Positions 13,906-24,142 of a DNA stretch of 64,000 nt are shown one piece after another. The notes beneath the pieces are model-generated. The model was not told the origin of the DNA. It saw nothing but the letters and a program-made list of their open reading frames with translations, and did not search any database. Made by a program: the position numbers and the translations under genes. Position 1 is the stretch's first letter. The number at the start of each line of letters is the position of its first letter. The stretch spans positions 124,001 to 188,000 of the forward strand of contig NZ_JPFW01000009.1 in the NCBI RefSeq assembly GCF_000722705.1, written 5' to 3'. Source of the DNA: Streptococcus mitis. GTDB lineage: Bacteria; Bacillota; Bacilli; Lactobacillales; Streptococcaceae.

Positions 13906-14904
13906 TTATTTAGTTACTGCTTCTCTCACCCACTGGATACGCTCCACTGCAATATCGCTCGGAATGGTACAATCTGCTCCTAGTATGAGGCCCTCTTTGC
14001 CTGTTTCTTCTATCAATCGTTTGGTTTCAGCTTGAATTTCTTCCTTACTGCCTCGATAGAGAAGTCCCTCTTTGCCGTTTTCAAATCCTCCCAAAACAGT
14101 ACGCCCCTTGAAAATCTCACGGCCTTCTTTTAAACTAATCCCTTCTGGGCCAACTGCCCAGTTAAAAACATGAGCTGGATAGTCGGCAAAGATATGAATA
14201 TCGTTTCGAGCTCCTTCATAGCCACAGATGTGAAGGATATTTACTCCACCAACCGACTTAGCTGCATTTAAAACAGTCAGTTCACTCGGAGCAATAATCT
14301 CCTGATATGCTTCAACAGAAACACGCGCATCCTGAATACTTTGCACACTGAGATAGATACCGTCTGCTCCTGCATCTCTAATAATAGCTTGACTCAAGCT
14401 AGCGATATCTTGCGCAATTATATCGAGAACTTTTTTCAATTTCTGAGGATCTTGAACTAAGAAATCTGCAATGAGATCATCTCCACCAGACACTTCTCCA
14501 AGTAACCATTTGAGGTAGGTCACAGGCGCAAAAATATTGTAAATAGCAACAATATCTTCCGTAAACTCCTGCTTAATTTTCTTCACTAACTCTACTTGCT
14601 CTCTAATCCACGGATGATCTTCTCCCAGAGGTTCAATCTCTGCCAACTCTTGGAGTGATTTCCCTTTGGCAATAACTGGATTTGGATAAGCAAAATAGCC
14701 ATCACTCATTAACTTAATAAAGTCAGGATTTAGTTCATGGATAAATTGTTTGTGACCTTGTATATTCTTTTCAATAATCACAGGATTTGAAAATCCCTTT
14801 AACCATTCCTCTTCTGATGTAAAGTGGTGCCAAAAACCGACAGGAACACGATCAACCGCTTCTCCTCTAAATGCTTTTAAAACCCATTCTCTTTTTTCTG
14901 ACAT
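13906..14904 (-). CDS. UroD-fold protein, zinc-methyltransferase type (copy A)
   Basis: 332-residue member of the uroporphyrinogen-decarboxylase superfamily. It carries the zinc-ligand set of the methylcobamide:thiol methyltransferases (MtaA/MtbA type): H225-x-C227 in LHICG and C312 in LGADC, 85 residues on. The N-terminus reads VPVGFWHHF, where the true decarboxylase has its conserved Arg-rich loop. So a thiol- or methyl-handling role is more likely than haem synthesis, a pathway I do not expect in streptococci. It follows the 67-aa gene by two bases and precedes the importer. Substrate unknown. Confidence 0.85.
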   Translation of the reverse strand: MSEKREWVLKAFRGEAVDRVPVGFWHHFTSEEEWLKGFSNPVIIEKNIQGHKQFIHELNPDFIKLMSDGYFAYPNPVIAKGKSLQELAEIEPLGEDHPWIREQVELVKKIKQEFTEDIVAIYNIFAPVTYLKWLLGEVSGGDDLIADFLVQDPQKLKKVLDIIAQDIASLSQAIIRDAGADGIYLSVQSIQDARVSVEAYQEIIAPSELTVLNAAKSVGGVNILHICGYEGARNDIHIFADYPAHVFNWAVGPEGISLKEGREIFKGRTVLGGFENGKEGLLYRGSKEEIQAETKRLIEETGKEGLILGADCTIPSDIAVERIQWVREAVTK

Positions 14905-14906
14905 CT

Positions 14907-15110
14907 CTATTCTCCATTTCTTTCTTTTTCGACTAATAAAACACTGGCAATATCATTGGTTTGAATAAAGGGAAGACTTCCCTTCTGAAAATCCTGAACT
15001 CCATGACATCTTGGTTCTTCCTTACAAGTAAGTCCCTTAGTGAGGCTAATCGCAAGTAATATGACAAATCCAAGGGCCGTCCCTACTAATAGCCACTTTT
15101 TTCTTTTCAT
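14907..15110 (-). CDS. Small membrane protein with CX5C, between two UroD-fold genes
   Basis: 67 residues. A basic start (MKRKKW) and a single hydrophobic helix (about 7-24) suggest the N-terminus is inside and the rest outside. Two cysteines (29 and 35) follow in TCKEEPRCHG, then a polar tail. No family is recognised. A good ribosome site (GGAGGG) and spacings of nine and two bases to its neighbours make it a real operon member. A metal- or thiol-binding role is only a guess from the cysteines. Confidence 0.7.
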   Translation of the reverse strand: MKRKKWLLVGTALGFVILLAISLTKGLTCKEEPRCHGVQDFQKGSLPFIQTNDIASVLLVEKERNGE

Positions 15111-15119
15111 AAGGCCCTC

Positions 15120-16127
15120 CTATTCTAAAATAGCAGCCTGACGAATCCAGTCCAATCTTTCTAATTCAAAATAATCTGGAACCGTGCAATCCGCTCCAAG
15201 AAGGACTCCTCTAGTCCCAGCTTCAGCCAACAAGCGTTTGGTTTCCTCTTGTAGTTCAGCCTTTGTACCTCCATAAATCAGGCTCTGCTTCCCATTTTCA
15301 AAACCACCCAAGACCGCTTTACCATGAAATAGCTCCTGACCTTGAGGCAAACTAACTGCTTCATGGTGGGTTGCCCAGTTGAAAACTTGGGCTGGATAAT
15401 CTTTGAAAATAGTCACATCGTTACTGGCACCTTGGAAACCGCAGATATGCAGGATATTTATCCCACCTGCCTGATTAGCAGCTTCTAAAATCTTTATGTT
15501 ACTTGGCTCGATATAGGTCTGGTACAAGTCTGGTGTGATGCGCTCATCCTGAATTTCTTGCGTACTAAGGTAAATCCCATCTGCTCCACCATCCTGAATG
15601 ATTGCCTTGGTCAGGATAGCGATATCCTCAGCAATAACATCTAAAATCTCCCTGAATAGCTCTGGATTTTCAAGAAAAAGATCTGCAACCTCCTTATCAC
15701 CTCTAGAAGTTTCTGTACGAAACCACCTTTTCAGGTAGGAAATCGGAGAAAAGATATTGTAGAATGATGCAATGTCCTCAGTGAAGGTTGCTCGAATGGC
15801 TTGTACCACTTCTACTTGTTGCTGAATCCAAGGATGGTTTTCACCAATCGACTCAATAGAAGCCAACTCCTGAACACTTGCAACAGAAGGATTATAGACA
15901 TTACTTGGATAAATGAAAAAGCCGTCACTCATTATTTTGACAAAGTCAGGATGAATTCTTTCAACGTACTGCCGATGCCCCTCTACACTTTTTTGAAAGA
16001 TACGTGGGTTATTTAAACCTTGCCCTTTTTCCTCCAGTGTTACAAAATGAAACCAAAAGCCAACAGGAACCCGTTCCACCTCTTCTCCTCGTATGGCTTT
16101 AAAAACTAGTTCTCTTTTACTTGTCAT
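15120..16127 (-). CDS. UroD-fold protein, zinc-methyltransferase type (copy B)
   Basis: 335-residue paralogue of copy A and first gene of the operon. Ligands align exactly: H227-x-C229 in LHICG and C314 in LGADC. The two copies share long blocks (VPVGFW, SDG[YF]F, ENHPWI-like, ADGIYLS, VLGGFENGK), so they arose by duplication, but they differ enough to suggest distinct substrates or a heterodimer. The start chosen is the ATG with GGAGAAAAGT just upstream; the longer frame adds 13 residues not aligned with copy A. No corrinoid-binding partner is encoded nearby. Confidence 0.85.
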   Translation of the reverse strand: MTSKRELVFKAIRGEEVERVPVGFWFHFVTLEEKGQGLNNPRIFQKSVEGHRQYVERIHPDFVKIMSDGFFIYPSNVYNPSVASVQELASIESIGENHPWIQQQVEVVQAIRATFTEDIASFYNIFSPISYLKRWFRTETSRGDKEVADLFLENPELFREILDVIAEDIAILTKAIIQDGGADGIYLSTQEIQDERITPDLYQTYIEPSNIKILEAANQAGGINILHICGFQGASNDVTIFKDYPAQVFNWATHHEAVSLPQGQELFHGKAVLGGFENGKQSLIYGGTKAELQEETKRLLAEAGTRGVLLGADCTVPDYFELERLDWIRQAAILE

Positions 16128-16180
16128 ACTTTTCTCCTTCCATTTGGATTGAAACCATCTTACCACTCCTTTTTGCCTTT

Positions 16181-16214
16181 TCCCAATATATATTGACTAT
16201 CAACTTGATTGGGA
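16181..16214. promoter_or_regulatory. Inverted repeat upstream of the UroD/importer operon
   Basis: TCCCAAT (16181-16187) and ATTGGGA (16208-16214) form a perfect seven-base inverted repeat, and the left side contains the 12-base palindrome CAATATATATTG (16184-16195). They sit 54-87 bases before the first start codon. No convincing -35/-10 pair was found here, which would fit an activator-dependent promoter. The bound protein is unknown. Confidence 0.4.
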
Positions 16215-16230
16215 TTGTTTATATCAATAA

Positions 16231-16277
16231 CGAAAAAAATCTCTGGAAAGCTTGATTTTACCAGCTTTTCAGAGATT
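16231..16277 (-). terminator. Terminator of the flavin oxidoreductase gene
   Basis: Fifteen-base arms (16263-16277 and 16238-16252, one mismatch) with a 10-base loop, followed on the minus strand by seven Ts. It isolates the UroD/importer operon from upstream transcription. Confidence 0.85.
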
Positions 16278-16347
16278 CTTTTCTTTCTTTTACTTTATTA
16301 AAATAGTTGTTATATAGATTTTTTATCAGCCTGATTAGGATTTTTTA

Positions 16348-17397
16348 TTAAGCCTCTTTCATGGCAAAGTAAGCCCGTACTTTGGGTGCTACTTGCGTTC
16401 CGAAGAGTTCAATAGCTCGCAGGACTTGTTCATGTGGCATAGAACCAAGAGGTAGATGCAACATAAAGCGGTCCAAGCCTAAATCCTCAATCATGCGAAT
16501 CAATTTTTCTGCTACCTGATCTGGATTACCCACAAACATGGCGCCATTTGGTCCAACTTGCTCCAAATATTGTTCATAACGCAACTCCTGCCAATGTGGA
16601 CGGTCTTTGGAAATAGCATCCACCACTTGCTTGGTCGGATGGAAATATTCTTTTACCGCCTGCTCGCCATCCTCAGCAATCCAACCCCAAGAATGGGCTC
16701 CAACCTTTAGCTCATGATTGGCATGACCCGCTTCGCTCCCAATCTCACGATAAGCCTGAATCAACTTTTTAAAATAAGGCGGATTGCCACCAATAATGGC
16801 ATAGACAATCGGCATGCCTGCCTGAGCAATCTTCACTGTTGATTCGACATGACCACCTGTCGCTATCCACAAGGGCAATTTGTCCTGAACTGGACGAGGA
16901 TAAACTTCTTTGCCAGAAATTGTTTGGGTCAATCGACCTTTCCAGTCTAGTTTGGTCTTTTCATTGACTAACTGAAGCAAGTCTAATTTCTCATCAAAGA
17001 GAGCTTCGTAGTCTTTCAAGTCATAGCCAAACAAAGGAAATGATTCCGTGAAAGAGCCCCTTCCAGCCATAATCTCCGCACGTCCATTGGACAAAGCATC
17101 GATAGTGGCATACTGTTGGAACAAACGAATCGGGTCCATGCTCGATAGAATGCTGACTGCACTGGTCAAACGGATTTTCTTGGTATTGACTGCCCCAGCT
17201 GCCAGAACAATCTCTGGAGCTGATACTGCAAAATCCTCTCGATGGTGCTCGCCAATCCCATACACATCCAAACCAACCTTGTCAGCCAGTTCAATTTCTG
17301 CCACCAACTGACGAATGCGTTCGGCATGACTATAAGTTTGCCCAGTCTCTTCAAGCTCCGTTGTTTCCCCAAATGTTGAAATTCCCAATTCTACCAT
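16348..17397 (-). CDS. LLM-class flavin-dependent oxidoreductase
   Basis: 349-residue luciferase-like monooxygenase family protein with a TIM-barrel pattern (ELGISTFGE at the N-terminus, GIGEHHREDFAVSAPEIVL, RLTSAVSILSSMDPIRLFQQ, GRAEIMAGRGSFTES). Members use reduced flavin; the substrate of this one is not known. It lies downstream of glmS but a terminator hairpin separates them, so it needs its own promoter or read-through. In S. pneumoniae the equivalent gene lies, as I recall, directly between glmS and spuA; here the UroD/importer operon is interposed. Confidence 0.88.
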   Translation of the reverse strand: MVELGISTFGETTELEETGQTYSHAERIRQLVAEIELADKVGLDVYGIGEHHREDFAVSAPEIVLAAGAVNTKKIRLTSAVSILSSMDPIRLFQQYATIDALSNGRAEIMAGRGSFTESFPLFGYDLKDYEALFDEKLDLLQLVNEKTKLDWKGRLTQTISGKEVYPRPVQDKLPLWIATGGHVESTVKIAQAGMPIVYAIIGGNPPYFKKLIQAYREIGSEAGHANHELKVGAHSWGWIAEDGEQAVKEYFHPTKQVVDAISKDRPHWQELRYEQYLEQVGPNGAMFVGNPDQVAEKLIRMIEDLGLDRFMLHLPLGSMPHEQVLRAIELFGTQVAPKVRAYFAMKEA

Positions 17398-17484
17398 GGT
17401 AATTCTCCTTGTCTACCTCTGTCCTTCAATTTGAAAAATTATTCTAACACGAATCTTGAGTCCAAGCAACCAATTTGCTCATTA

Positions 17485-17509
17485 GAAAAAAGCCTAGATA
17501 ACTAGACTT
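17485..17509 (-). terminator. glmS terminator
   Basis: Minus-strand arms AAGTCTAG and CTAGGCTT (17502-17509, 17490-17497; one U.G pair) around a TTAT loop, followed by a T-run, eight bases after the glmS stop codon. Confidence 0.7.
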
Positions 17510-17517
17510 TTTTTAGA

Positions 17518-19326
17518 TTATTCTACCGTTACTGACTTAGCAAGGTTACGTGGTTTATCCACATCCAGACCACGGTGTAGAGTTGCAAAGTAAGCGACTA
17601 ATTGCGTTGGTACAACCATTGAGATTGGTGAGAGGTAAGGGTGTACGGTCGTAAGGACGATATCGTCTGTATCTTTAGCAACATTTTCTTCTGCAATAGT
17701 GAGAACCTTGGCACCACGGGCTGCGACCTCTTGGATATTTCCACGAGTGTGGTTAGCAAGTACTGGATCTGACAAGAGAGCCAAAACAGGCGTTCCTTCT
17801 TCAATCAAGGCAATAGTTCCGTGCTTGAGTTCTCCTGCCGCAAAGCCTTCACACTGGATGTAAGAAATCTCTTTGAGTTTGAGACTTGCTTCCATGGCTA
17901 CATAGTAATCTTGACCACGTCCGATATAAAAGGCGTTGCGAGTTGTTTCAAGAAGCTCACGAACCTTGGCTTCAATGGTTTCTTTCTCTGAAAGAGTTGA
18001 TTCGATAGACTGAGCTACGATTGACAACTCATGAACCAAGTCAAAGGCTTGCGCTTTGGCATTACCGTTCGCTTGACCGACTGCTTTTGCAAGGAAGGCA
18101 AGGGCTGCGATTTGCGCTGTATAAGCTTTAGTTGATGCCACGGCAATTTCAGGTCCTGCATGAAGGAGCATGGTATGGTTGGCTTCACGTGAAAGGGTTG
18201 AACCTGGCACGTTTGTCACTGTCAAGCTTGGGATTCCCATTTCATTGGCCTTAACCAAAACCTGACGACTATCCGCTGTTTCACCAGACTGGCTGATAAA
18301 GATGAAGAGTGGTTTTTTGCTGAGAAGTGGCATACCGTAGCCCCACTCAGATGAAATTCCAAGTTCAACTGGTGTATCTGTCAACTCTTCCAGCATCTTC
18401 TTAGAAGCAAATCCTGCGTGGTAAGATGTTCCAGCTGCAAGGATATAGATGCGGTCTGCATCTTGAACAGCCTTGATGATAGCTGGGTCAACCACTACTT
18501 GACCTGCCTCATCTGTATAGGCTTGGATGAGTTTACGCATAACAGTTGGTTGCTCGTCAATTTCCTTGAGCATGTAGTAAGGATAAGTTCCCTTACCGAT
18601 ATCAGACAAGTCAAGTTCAGCAGTGTAACTAGCACGCTCACGACTGTTACCATCATAGTCTTGAACTTCCACACTATCAGCCTTGACGATTACCAACTCT
18701 TGGTCATGAATTTCCATGTATTGGTTGGTTTCACGAATCATAGCCATAGCATCTGAGCAGACCATGTTATAGCCTTCTCCAAGACCAATCAAAAGTGGTG
18801 ATTTATTCTTAGCTACGTAGATAACTTCAGGATCTTGTGAATCAACCAAGGCAAAGGCATAAGAACCACGGATGATGTGAAGAGCTTTTTTGAAAGCTTC
18901 AAGAACTGACAAACCATCTTCTTCTGCAAATTTTCCAATCAAGTGAACAGCGATTTCTGTATCTGTTTGCCCCTTAAAGTGGTGACCTGCAAGGTATTCT
19001 TCCTTGATTTCAAGGTAGTTCTCAATCACCCCGTTGTGCACCAAGACAAAACGTTCTGTCTCAGAGCGGTGTGGGTGAGCATTGTCCTCAGTTGGTTTCC
19101 CATGAGTTGCCCAACGAGTATGTCCGATACCAGTTGTCCCCTCAACACCAGCTGTCTTGGCAGACAATTCTGCGATACGTCCAACAGCCTTAACTAGATA
19201 GTTTTCAGCACCACCTAGGACAAAAATCCCCGCAGAATCATAGCCACGGTATTCGAGCTTTTCAAGCCCTTGAATCAAAATATCAGTTGCATTTGTGTTT
19301 CCAACAACACCAACAATTCCACACAT
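17518..19326 (-). CDS. glmS: Glutamine:fructose-6-phosphate aminotransferase
   Basis: 602-residue enzyme making glucosamine-6-phosphate, the entry step to peptidoglycan and other aminosugar polymers. The N-terminal glutaminase domain starts MCGIVGVVG; Cys2 becomes the catalytic N-terminal nucleophile, so this ATG is fixed. Two SIS sugar-isomerase domains follow (from about 290 and 460), and the C-terminus ends [13 protein letters not shown] as in the family. There is no glmS ribozyme in the 190-base leader region. The nearest good ribosome site is unusually far upstream (see the leader entry). Confidence 0.97.
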   Translation of the reverse strand: MCGIVGVVGNTNATDILIQGLEKLEYRGYDSAGIFVLGGAENYLVKAVGRIAELSAKTAGVEGTTGIGHTRWATHGKPTEDNAHPHRSETERFVLVHNGVIENYLEIKEEYLAGHHFKGQTDTEIAVHLIGKFAEEDGLSVLEAFKKALHIIRGSYAFALVDSQDPEVIYVAKNKSPLLIGLGEGYNMVCSDAMAMIRETNQYMEIHDQELVIVKADSVEVQDYDGNSRERASYTAELDLSDIGKGTYPYYMLKEIDEQPTVMRKLIQAYTDEAGQVVVDPAIIKAVQDADRIYILAAGTSYHAGFASKKMLEELTDTPVELGISSEWGYGMPLLSKKPLFIFISQSGETADSRQVLVKANEMGIPSLTVTNVPGSTLSREANHTMLLHAGPEIAVASTKAYTAQIAALAFLAKAVGQANGNAKAQAFDLVHELSIVAQSIESTLSEKETIEAKVRELLETTRNAFYIGRGQDYYVAMEASLKLKEISYIQCEGFAAGELKHGTIALIEEGTPVLALLSDPVLANHTRGNIQEVAARGAKVLTIAEENVAKDTDDIVLTTVHPYLSPISMVVPTQLVAYFATLHRGLDVDKPRNLAKSVTVE

Positions 19327-19337
19327 AGTATATACGA

Positions 19338-19362
19338 CACAGACCAGCTGTGCTTTCTCCTT
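19338..19362 (-). other. glmS ribosome site separated from the start by a hairpin
   Basis: AAGGAG lies at 19357-19362, 30 bases before the ATG at 19326. Between them the minus strand reads CACAG-CTGGT-CTGTG (19338-19352), a five-pair hairpin that would shorten the distance. No nearer ribosome site is seen, and the start cannot move because Cys2 must become residue 1. Confidence 0.5.
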
Positions 19363-19364
19363 AA

Positions 19365-19462
19365 AATTGGTATAGTCTAATTCCTCTTTTATAGAATCAG
19401 CAAAAACAGTATATACTTGTTTCTTTCACTTGTCAAGAGTAAAAATTGGTATAGTTCAAATT
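19365..19462 (-). promoter_or_regulatory. glmS promoter flanked by two NagR-type operators
   Basis: TTGACA (19431-19436), 17-base spacer, TATACT (19408-19413) on the minus strand. Two similar sites, AATTGGTATAGTCTAATT (19365-19382, downstream of the start) and AATTGGTATAGTTCAAATT (19444-19462, upstream of the -35), match the GGTATA-centred dre operator of GntR/HutC regulators such as NagR, which control aminosugar genes in streptococci. The assignment to NagR is inference. Confidence 0.65.
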
Positions 19463-19475
19463 AAGATCCTGTAAG

Positions 19476-19512
19476 CAAAAAACTCTGACCAATTAGGATA
19501 ATCAGTCAGAGT
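19476..19512 (-). terminator. Terminator of the GH1 glucosidase gene
   Basis: Eight-base arms ACTCTGAC/GTCAGAGT (19505-19512 and 19482-19489) with a 15-base loop, followed by a T-run on the minus strand, starting six bases after the stop codon. Confidence 0.8.
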
Positions 19513-19517
19513 CCTTT

Positions 19518-20897
19518 TTAAAATCCATTATTGTCGCTTAATTCCTTGAACCAGTGCCCTGATTTCTTCAGACGACGTTCTTGTGTTTCCAAGTCTAATT
19601 CAACCAAACCATAGCGATTTTTATAGCTGTTGAGCCATGACCAACAATCGATAAAGGTCCAAATCAAGTAGCCCTTACAATTAGCTCCGTCTTCAATAGC
19701 ACGGTGAAGTTCACGAAGATGACCTTTTACAAAGTCAATACGGTAATCATCTTGAATCATCCCATCTTGACGGAATTTTTCTTCCCCTTCAACACCCATA
19801 CCATTCTCTGTCAACATCCACTCGATATTGCCATAGTTTTCCTTGATATTTTGGGCGATATCATAAATCCCTTGCTCATAAATTTCCCAGCCACGGTGAG
19901 GATTAATTTTACGTCCAGGCATTACATAAGGCTCGTAAAAATGTTCTGGCAAGAGTGGACTCTCTGGATGCTTAGCAAATCGAGGTGCCATAACACGCAA
20001 AGGCTGATAATAGTTGACACCAAGGAAATCTACTGTATTGTCACGAATAAGCTCCAACTCTTCCTCTGTGGTATCAGGCAAGAGACCGTGTTCATGCAAG
20101 ATTTCTACCAACTCCTGTGGATAAGTCCCCAAAACAGACGGATCTAAGAAAGATTGGGCCTGAAAAAGGTCCGCAATGCGAGCTGCCTTTACATCAGCAG
20201 GATGCTGGCTACGTGGATAAGCCGGTGTCAAGTTGAGAACAATCCCAATCTTGGAATCAGGCAAGAGTTCATGACAGGCCTTGACCGCTCGACTGCTGGC
20301 TAATTGTGTGTGATAGGCTACTTTAACCGCTGCCTCTACATCGACCTTATGTGGATAATGGGCATCGTAAAAATAGCCAAATTCTACAGGAACGATGGGC
20401 TCGTTAAAGGTAATCCATTGATCCACTAAATCTCCATAAGTTTCAAAACAAAAACGAGCATAGTCTTCATAGGCTGAGACCGTCGCCTTATTTTCCCAAC
20501 CATCACCAGCTTCTTGAAGAGCAAGAGGCAAATCAAAGTGGTAGAGATTGACTAAGAGACGAATCCCCTTAGCCTTAATAGCCTCAAAGACCTTACGATA
20601 AAAATCCACACCTTGAGGGTTGACTTCCCCACAACCTTGTGGAAAAATCCGTGACCACTGAATAGAAGTCCGAAAGGCTGTGTGACCAGTCTCTAACAAA
20701 AGCTCGATATCCTGTTCCCAATTTTCATAAAAGGTTGATGTCTTATCTGGACCAATCCCATTATAGTAACGATTTGGCTCCACTTGGTACCAGTAATCCC
20801 AGAGATTATCTCCCTTGCCGTCACCAGCTACACTCCCTTCTGTCTGCGGCCCAGAAGTGGAGGATCCCCAGACAAAATCCTTTGGAAATCTTAGCAT
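19518..20897 (-). CDS. Family GH1 beta-glucosidase / 6-phospho-beta-glucosidase
   Basis: 459-residue GH1 enzyme hydrolysing beta-glucosides, in streptococci usually phosphorylated by a PTS on entry. The acid/base E166 (TFNEP) and nucleophile E364 (TENG) are both present, with the N-terminal FPKDFVWGSSTSGPQTEGS signature. No PTS gene is adjacent, so a phosphorylated or free substrate cannot be decided. It has its own terminator; a TATAAT-like -10 lies near 20930 on the minus strand. Pneumococcal annotation calls the equivalent bglA. Confidence 0.9.
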   Translation of the reverse strand: MLRFPKDFVWGSSTSGPQTEGSVAGDGKGDNLWDYWYQVEPNRYYNGIGPDKTSTFYENWEQDIELLLETGHTAFRTSIQWSRIFPQGCGEVNPQGVDFYRKVFEAIKAKGIRLLVNLYHFDLPLALQEAGDGWENKATVSAYEDYARFCFETYGDLVDQWITFNEPIVPVEFGYFYDAHYPHKVDVEAAVKVAYHTQLASSRAVKACHELLPDSKIGIVLNLTPAYPRSQHPADVKAARIADLFQAQSFLDPSVLGTYPQELVEILHEHGLLPDTTEEELELIRDNTVDFLGVNYYQPLRVMAPRFAKHPESPLLPEHFYEPYVMPGRKINPHRGWEIYEQGIYDIAQNIKENYGNIEWMLTENGMGVEGEEKFRQDGMIQDDYRIDFVKGHLRELHRAIEDGANCKGYLIWTFIDCWSWLNSYKNRYGLVELDLETQERRLKKSGHWFKELSDNNGF

Positions 20898-20937
20898 ACA
20901 TTTACCTCTTTATCTACTCATTTTTCCCATTATACAG

Positions 20938-20978
20938 AAAAAACAAGGTAAAAACTAGTTACATTTTTTCCTTGTTTT
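20938..20978 (-). terminator. proS terminator
   Basis: AAAACAAGG/CCTTGTTTT arms (20970-20978 and 20940-20948) separated by 21 bases and continuing into a T-run on the minus strand, 18 bases after the proS stop. Confidence 0.7.
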
Positions 20979-20995
20979 TCTTCTGATTATAGTTT

Positions 20996-22861
<1,866 letters not shown>

Positions 22862-24121
22862 TTATCTAAAAAAGAGTCGCATAATGTCATTCCAGGTCAC
22901 AGCAATCATCAAGACAACCATGATGACCACTCCGGCCAAGGTGACATAGGTTTCAATTTCTTGTTTTAATGGTTTGCGGCGAATGGCTTCCAGGATATTG
23001 AGCACAATCTTACCACCATCCAGGGCTGGAATCGGAATAAGATTAAAAATCCCAATATTGATGGAAATCATTGCCAAGAAGTACAAGACATTCTCAATTC
23101 CATTTTTAGCAGCATCACTACTTGCCTTAAAGATGGCAACAGGTCCACCTAGCTTATTCAAATCCGGTTGGAAAATCAGATTTTTCAGAGCCGATAGAAT
23201 TCGGAGAGCTGAGTCAGCAGCGGTTGTAAAACCACCTACAAACATGGATAGAAAGTCCGACTTAATTCCCGGTTGAACACCTAGAAGGTAACGACCTTGA
23301 CTTTCTTCTGGAGTAACAGTGACTTGCTTGTCACTACCCTTTTCAGAAATAGTCACATCCAAGGTTGGGGCCGTCTTATCTTTAGTTTCTGCTTCCACAG
23401 CCTGGATCAAACTTTCCCAGTTGCTAATCTCATGTGAGCCAATCTTGGTAATCTGAGCCGTTTCTGGCACTCCTACCTTAGCCAAGGCCCCTTGGGGCAT
23501 AATATGGAACTGGTTGGTATCGACATCTCTGACACCACCCTGCATAAAGATTAAAATCCAGAAAACAAGAACACCTAAGATAAAGTTGTTCATAGGGCCT
23601 GCAAAGTTAGTAATGAGTTTCCCCCAGATAGTCGCATTTTGATATTGAACATCTAAAGGTGCAATCCGAACCTCAGTACCATCTGCTTCCACAACCGTTG
23701 CATCGTGATCCACTGCAAATGTTTTTTCTTCTTCCAGAACCAAACCCTTGATAAAGAGCTTATCTTCAAAGTCAAACTGGGTCACCTGCATAGGAAGAGC
23801 TGTCTGATCTAATTTTTTACCTGAGAGGTTGATGCGTTTAACCTTCCCATCGTCAGTAAGGGTCAAACTGACAGGAGTACCTGTCTTGATTTCAGTTGTA
23901 TCATCACCCCAACCGGCCATACGAACATAGCCACCCAGAGGCAAGATTCGAATGGTATAGGCTGTTCCATCCTTGCCAATATGAGCAAAGATTTTGGGCC
24001 CCATACCGATGGCAAATTCACGCACTAGAATTCCTGATTTCTTGGCAAAGTAGAAGTGCCCGAACTCGTGCACTACCACAATAATCCCGAAAACCAGAAT
24101 AAAGGTTAAAATTCCGAGCAT
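22862..24121 (-). CDS. rseP: Site-2 membrane metalloprotease RseP/Eep
   Basis: 419-residue intramembrane zinc protease. HEFGH at 18-22 gives the zinc histidines and catalytic Glu; the second zinc motif is in PALDGGKIV near the C-terminus. A PDZ domain lies between (about residues 190-270), and hydrophobic segments occur at both ends. Enterococcal and streptococcal relatives (Eep) process signal peptides and pheromone precursors. The position between cdsA and proS is typical for lactobacillales. Confidence 0.95.
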   Translation of the reverse strand: MLGILTFILVFGIIVVVHEFGHFYFAKKSGILVREFAIGMGPKIFAHIGKDGTAYTIRILPLGGYVRMAGWGDDTTEIKTGTPVSLTLTDDGKVKRINLSGKKLDQTALPMQVTQFDFEDKLFIKGLVLEEEKTFAVDHDATVVEADGTEVRIAPLDVQYQNATIWGKLITNFAGPMNNFILGVLVFWILIFMQGGVRDVDTNQFHIMPQGALAKVGVPETAQITKIGSHEISNWESLIQAVEAETKDKTAPTLDVTISEKGSDKQVTVTPEESQGRYLLGVQPGIKSDFLSMFVGGFTTAADSALRILSALKNLIFQPDLNKLGGPVAIFKASSDAAKNGIENVLYFLAMISINIGIFNLIPIPALDGGKIVLNILEAIRRKPLKQEIETYVTLAGVVIMVVLMIAVTWNDIMRLFFR

Positions 24122-24142
24122 AGTATTTCCTCCGTCTTTTGA

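Noticed and set aside
13906-16127. Calling the two UroD-family genes haem-synthesis decarboxylases
   Set aside because: The zinc-ligand triad is that of methyltransferases, the decarboxylase N-terminal loop is missing, and no other haem genes are nearby.
19327-19517. glmS ribozyme or riboswitch upstream of glmS
   Set aside because: The leader is only about 75 bases from the predicted start and lacks the ribozyme core; a GntR-type operator pair explains control better.
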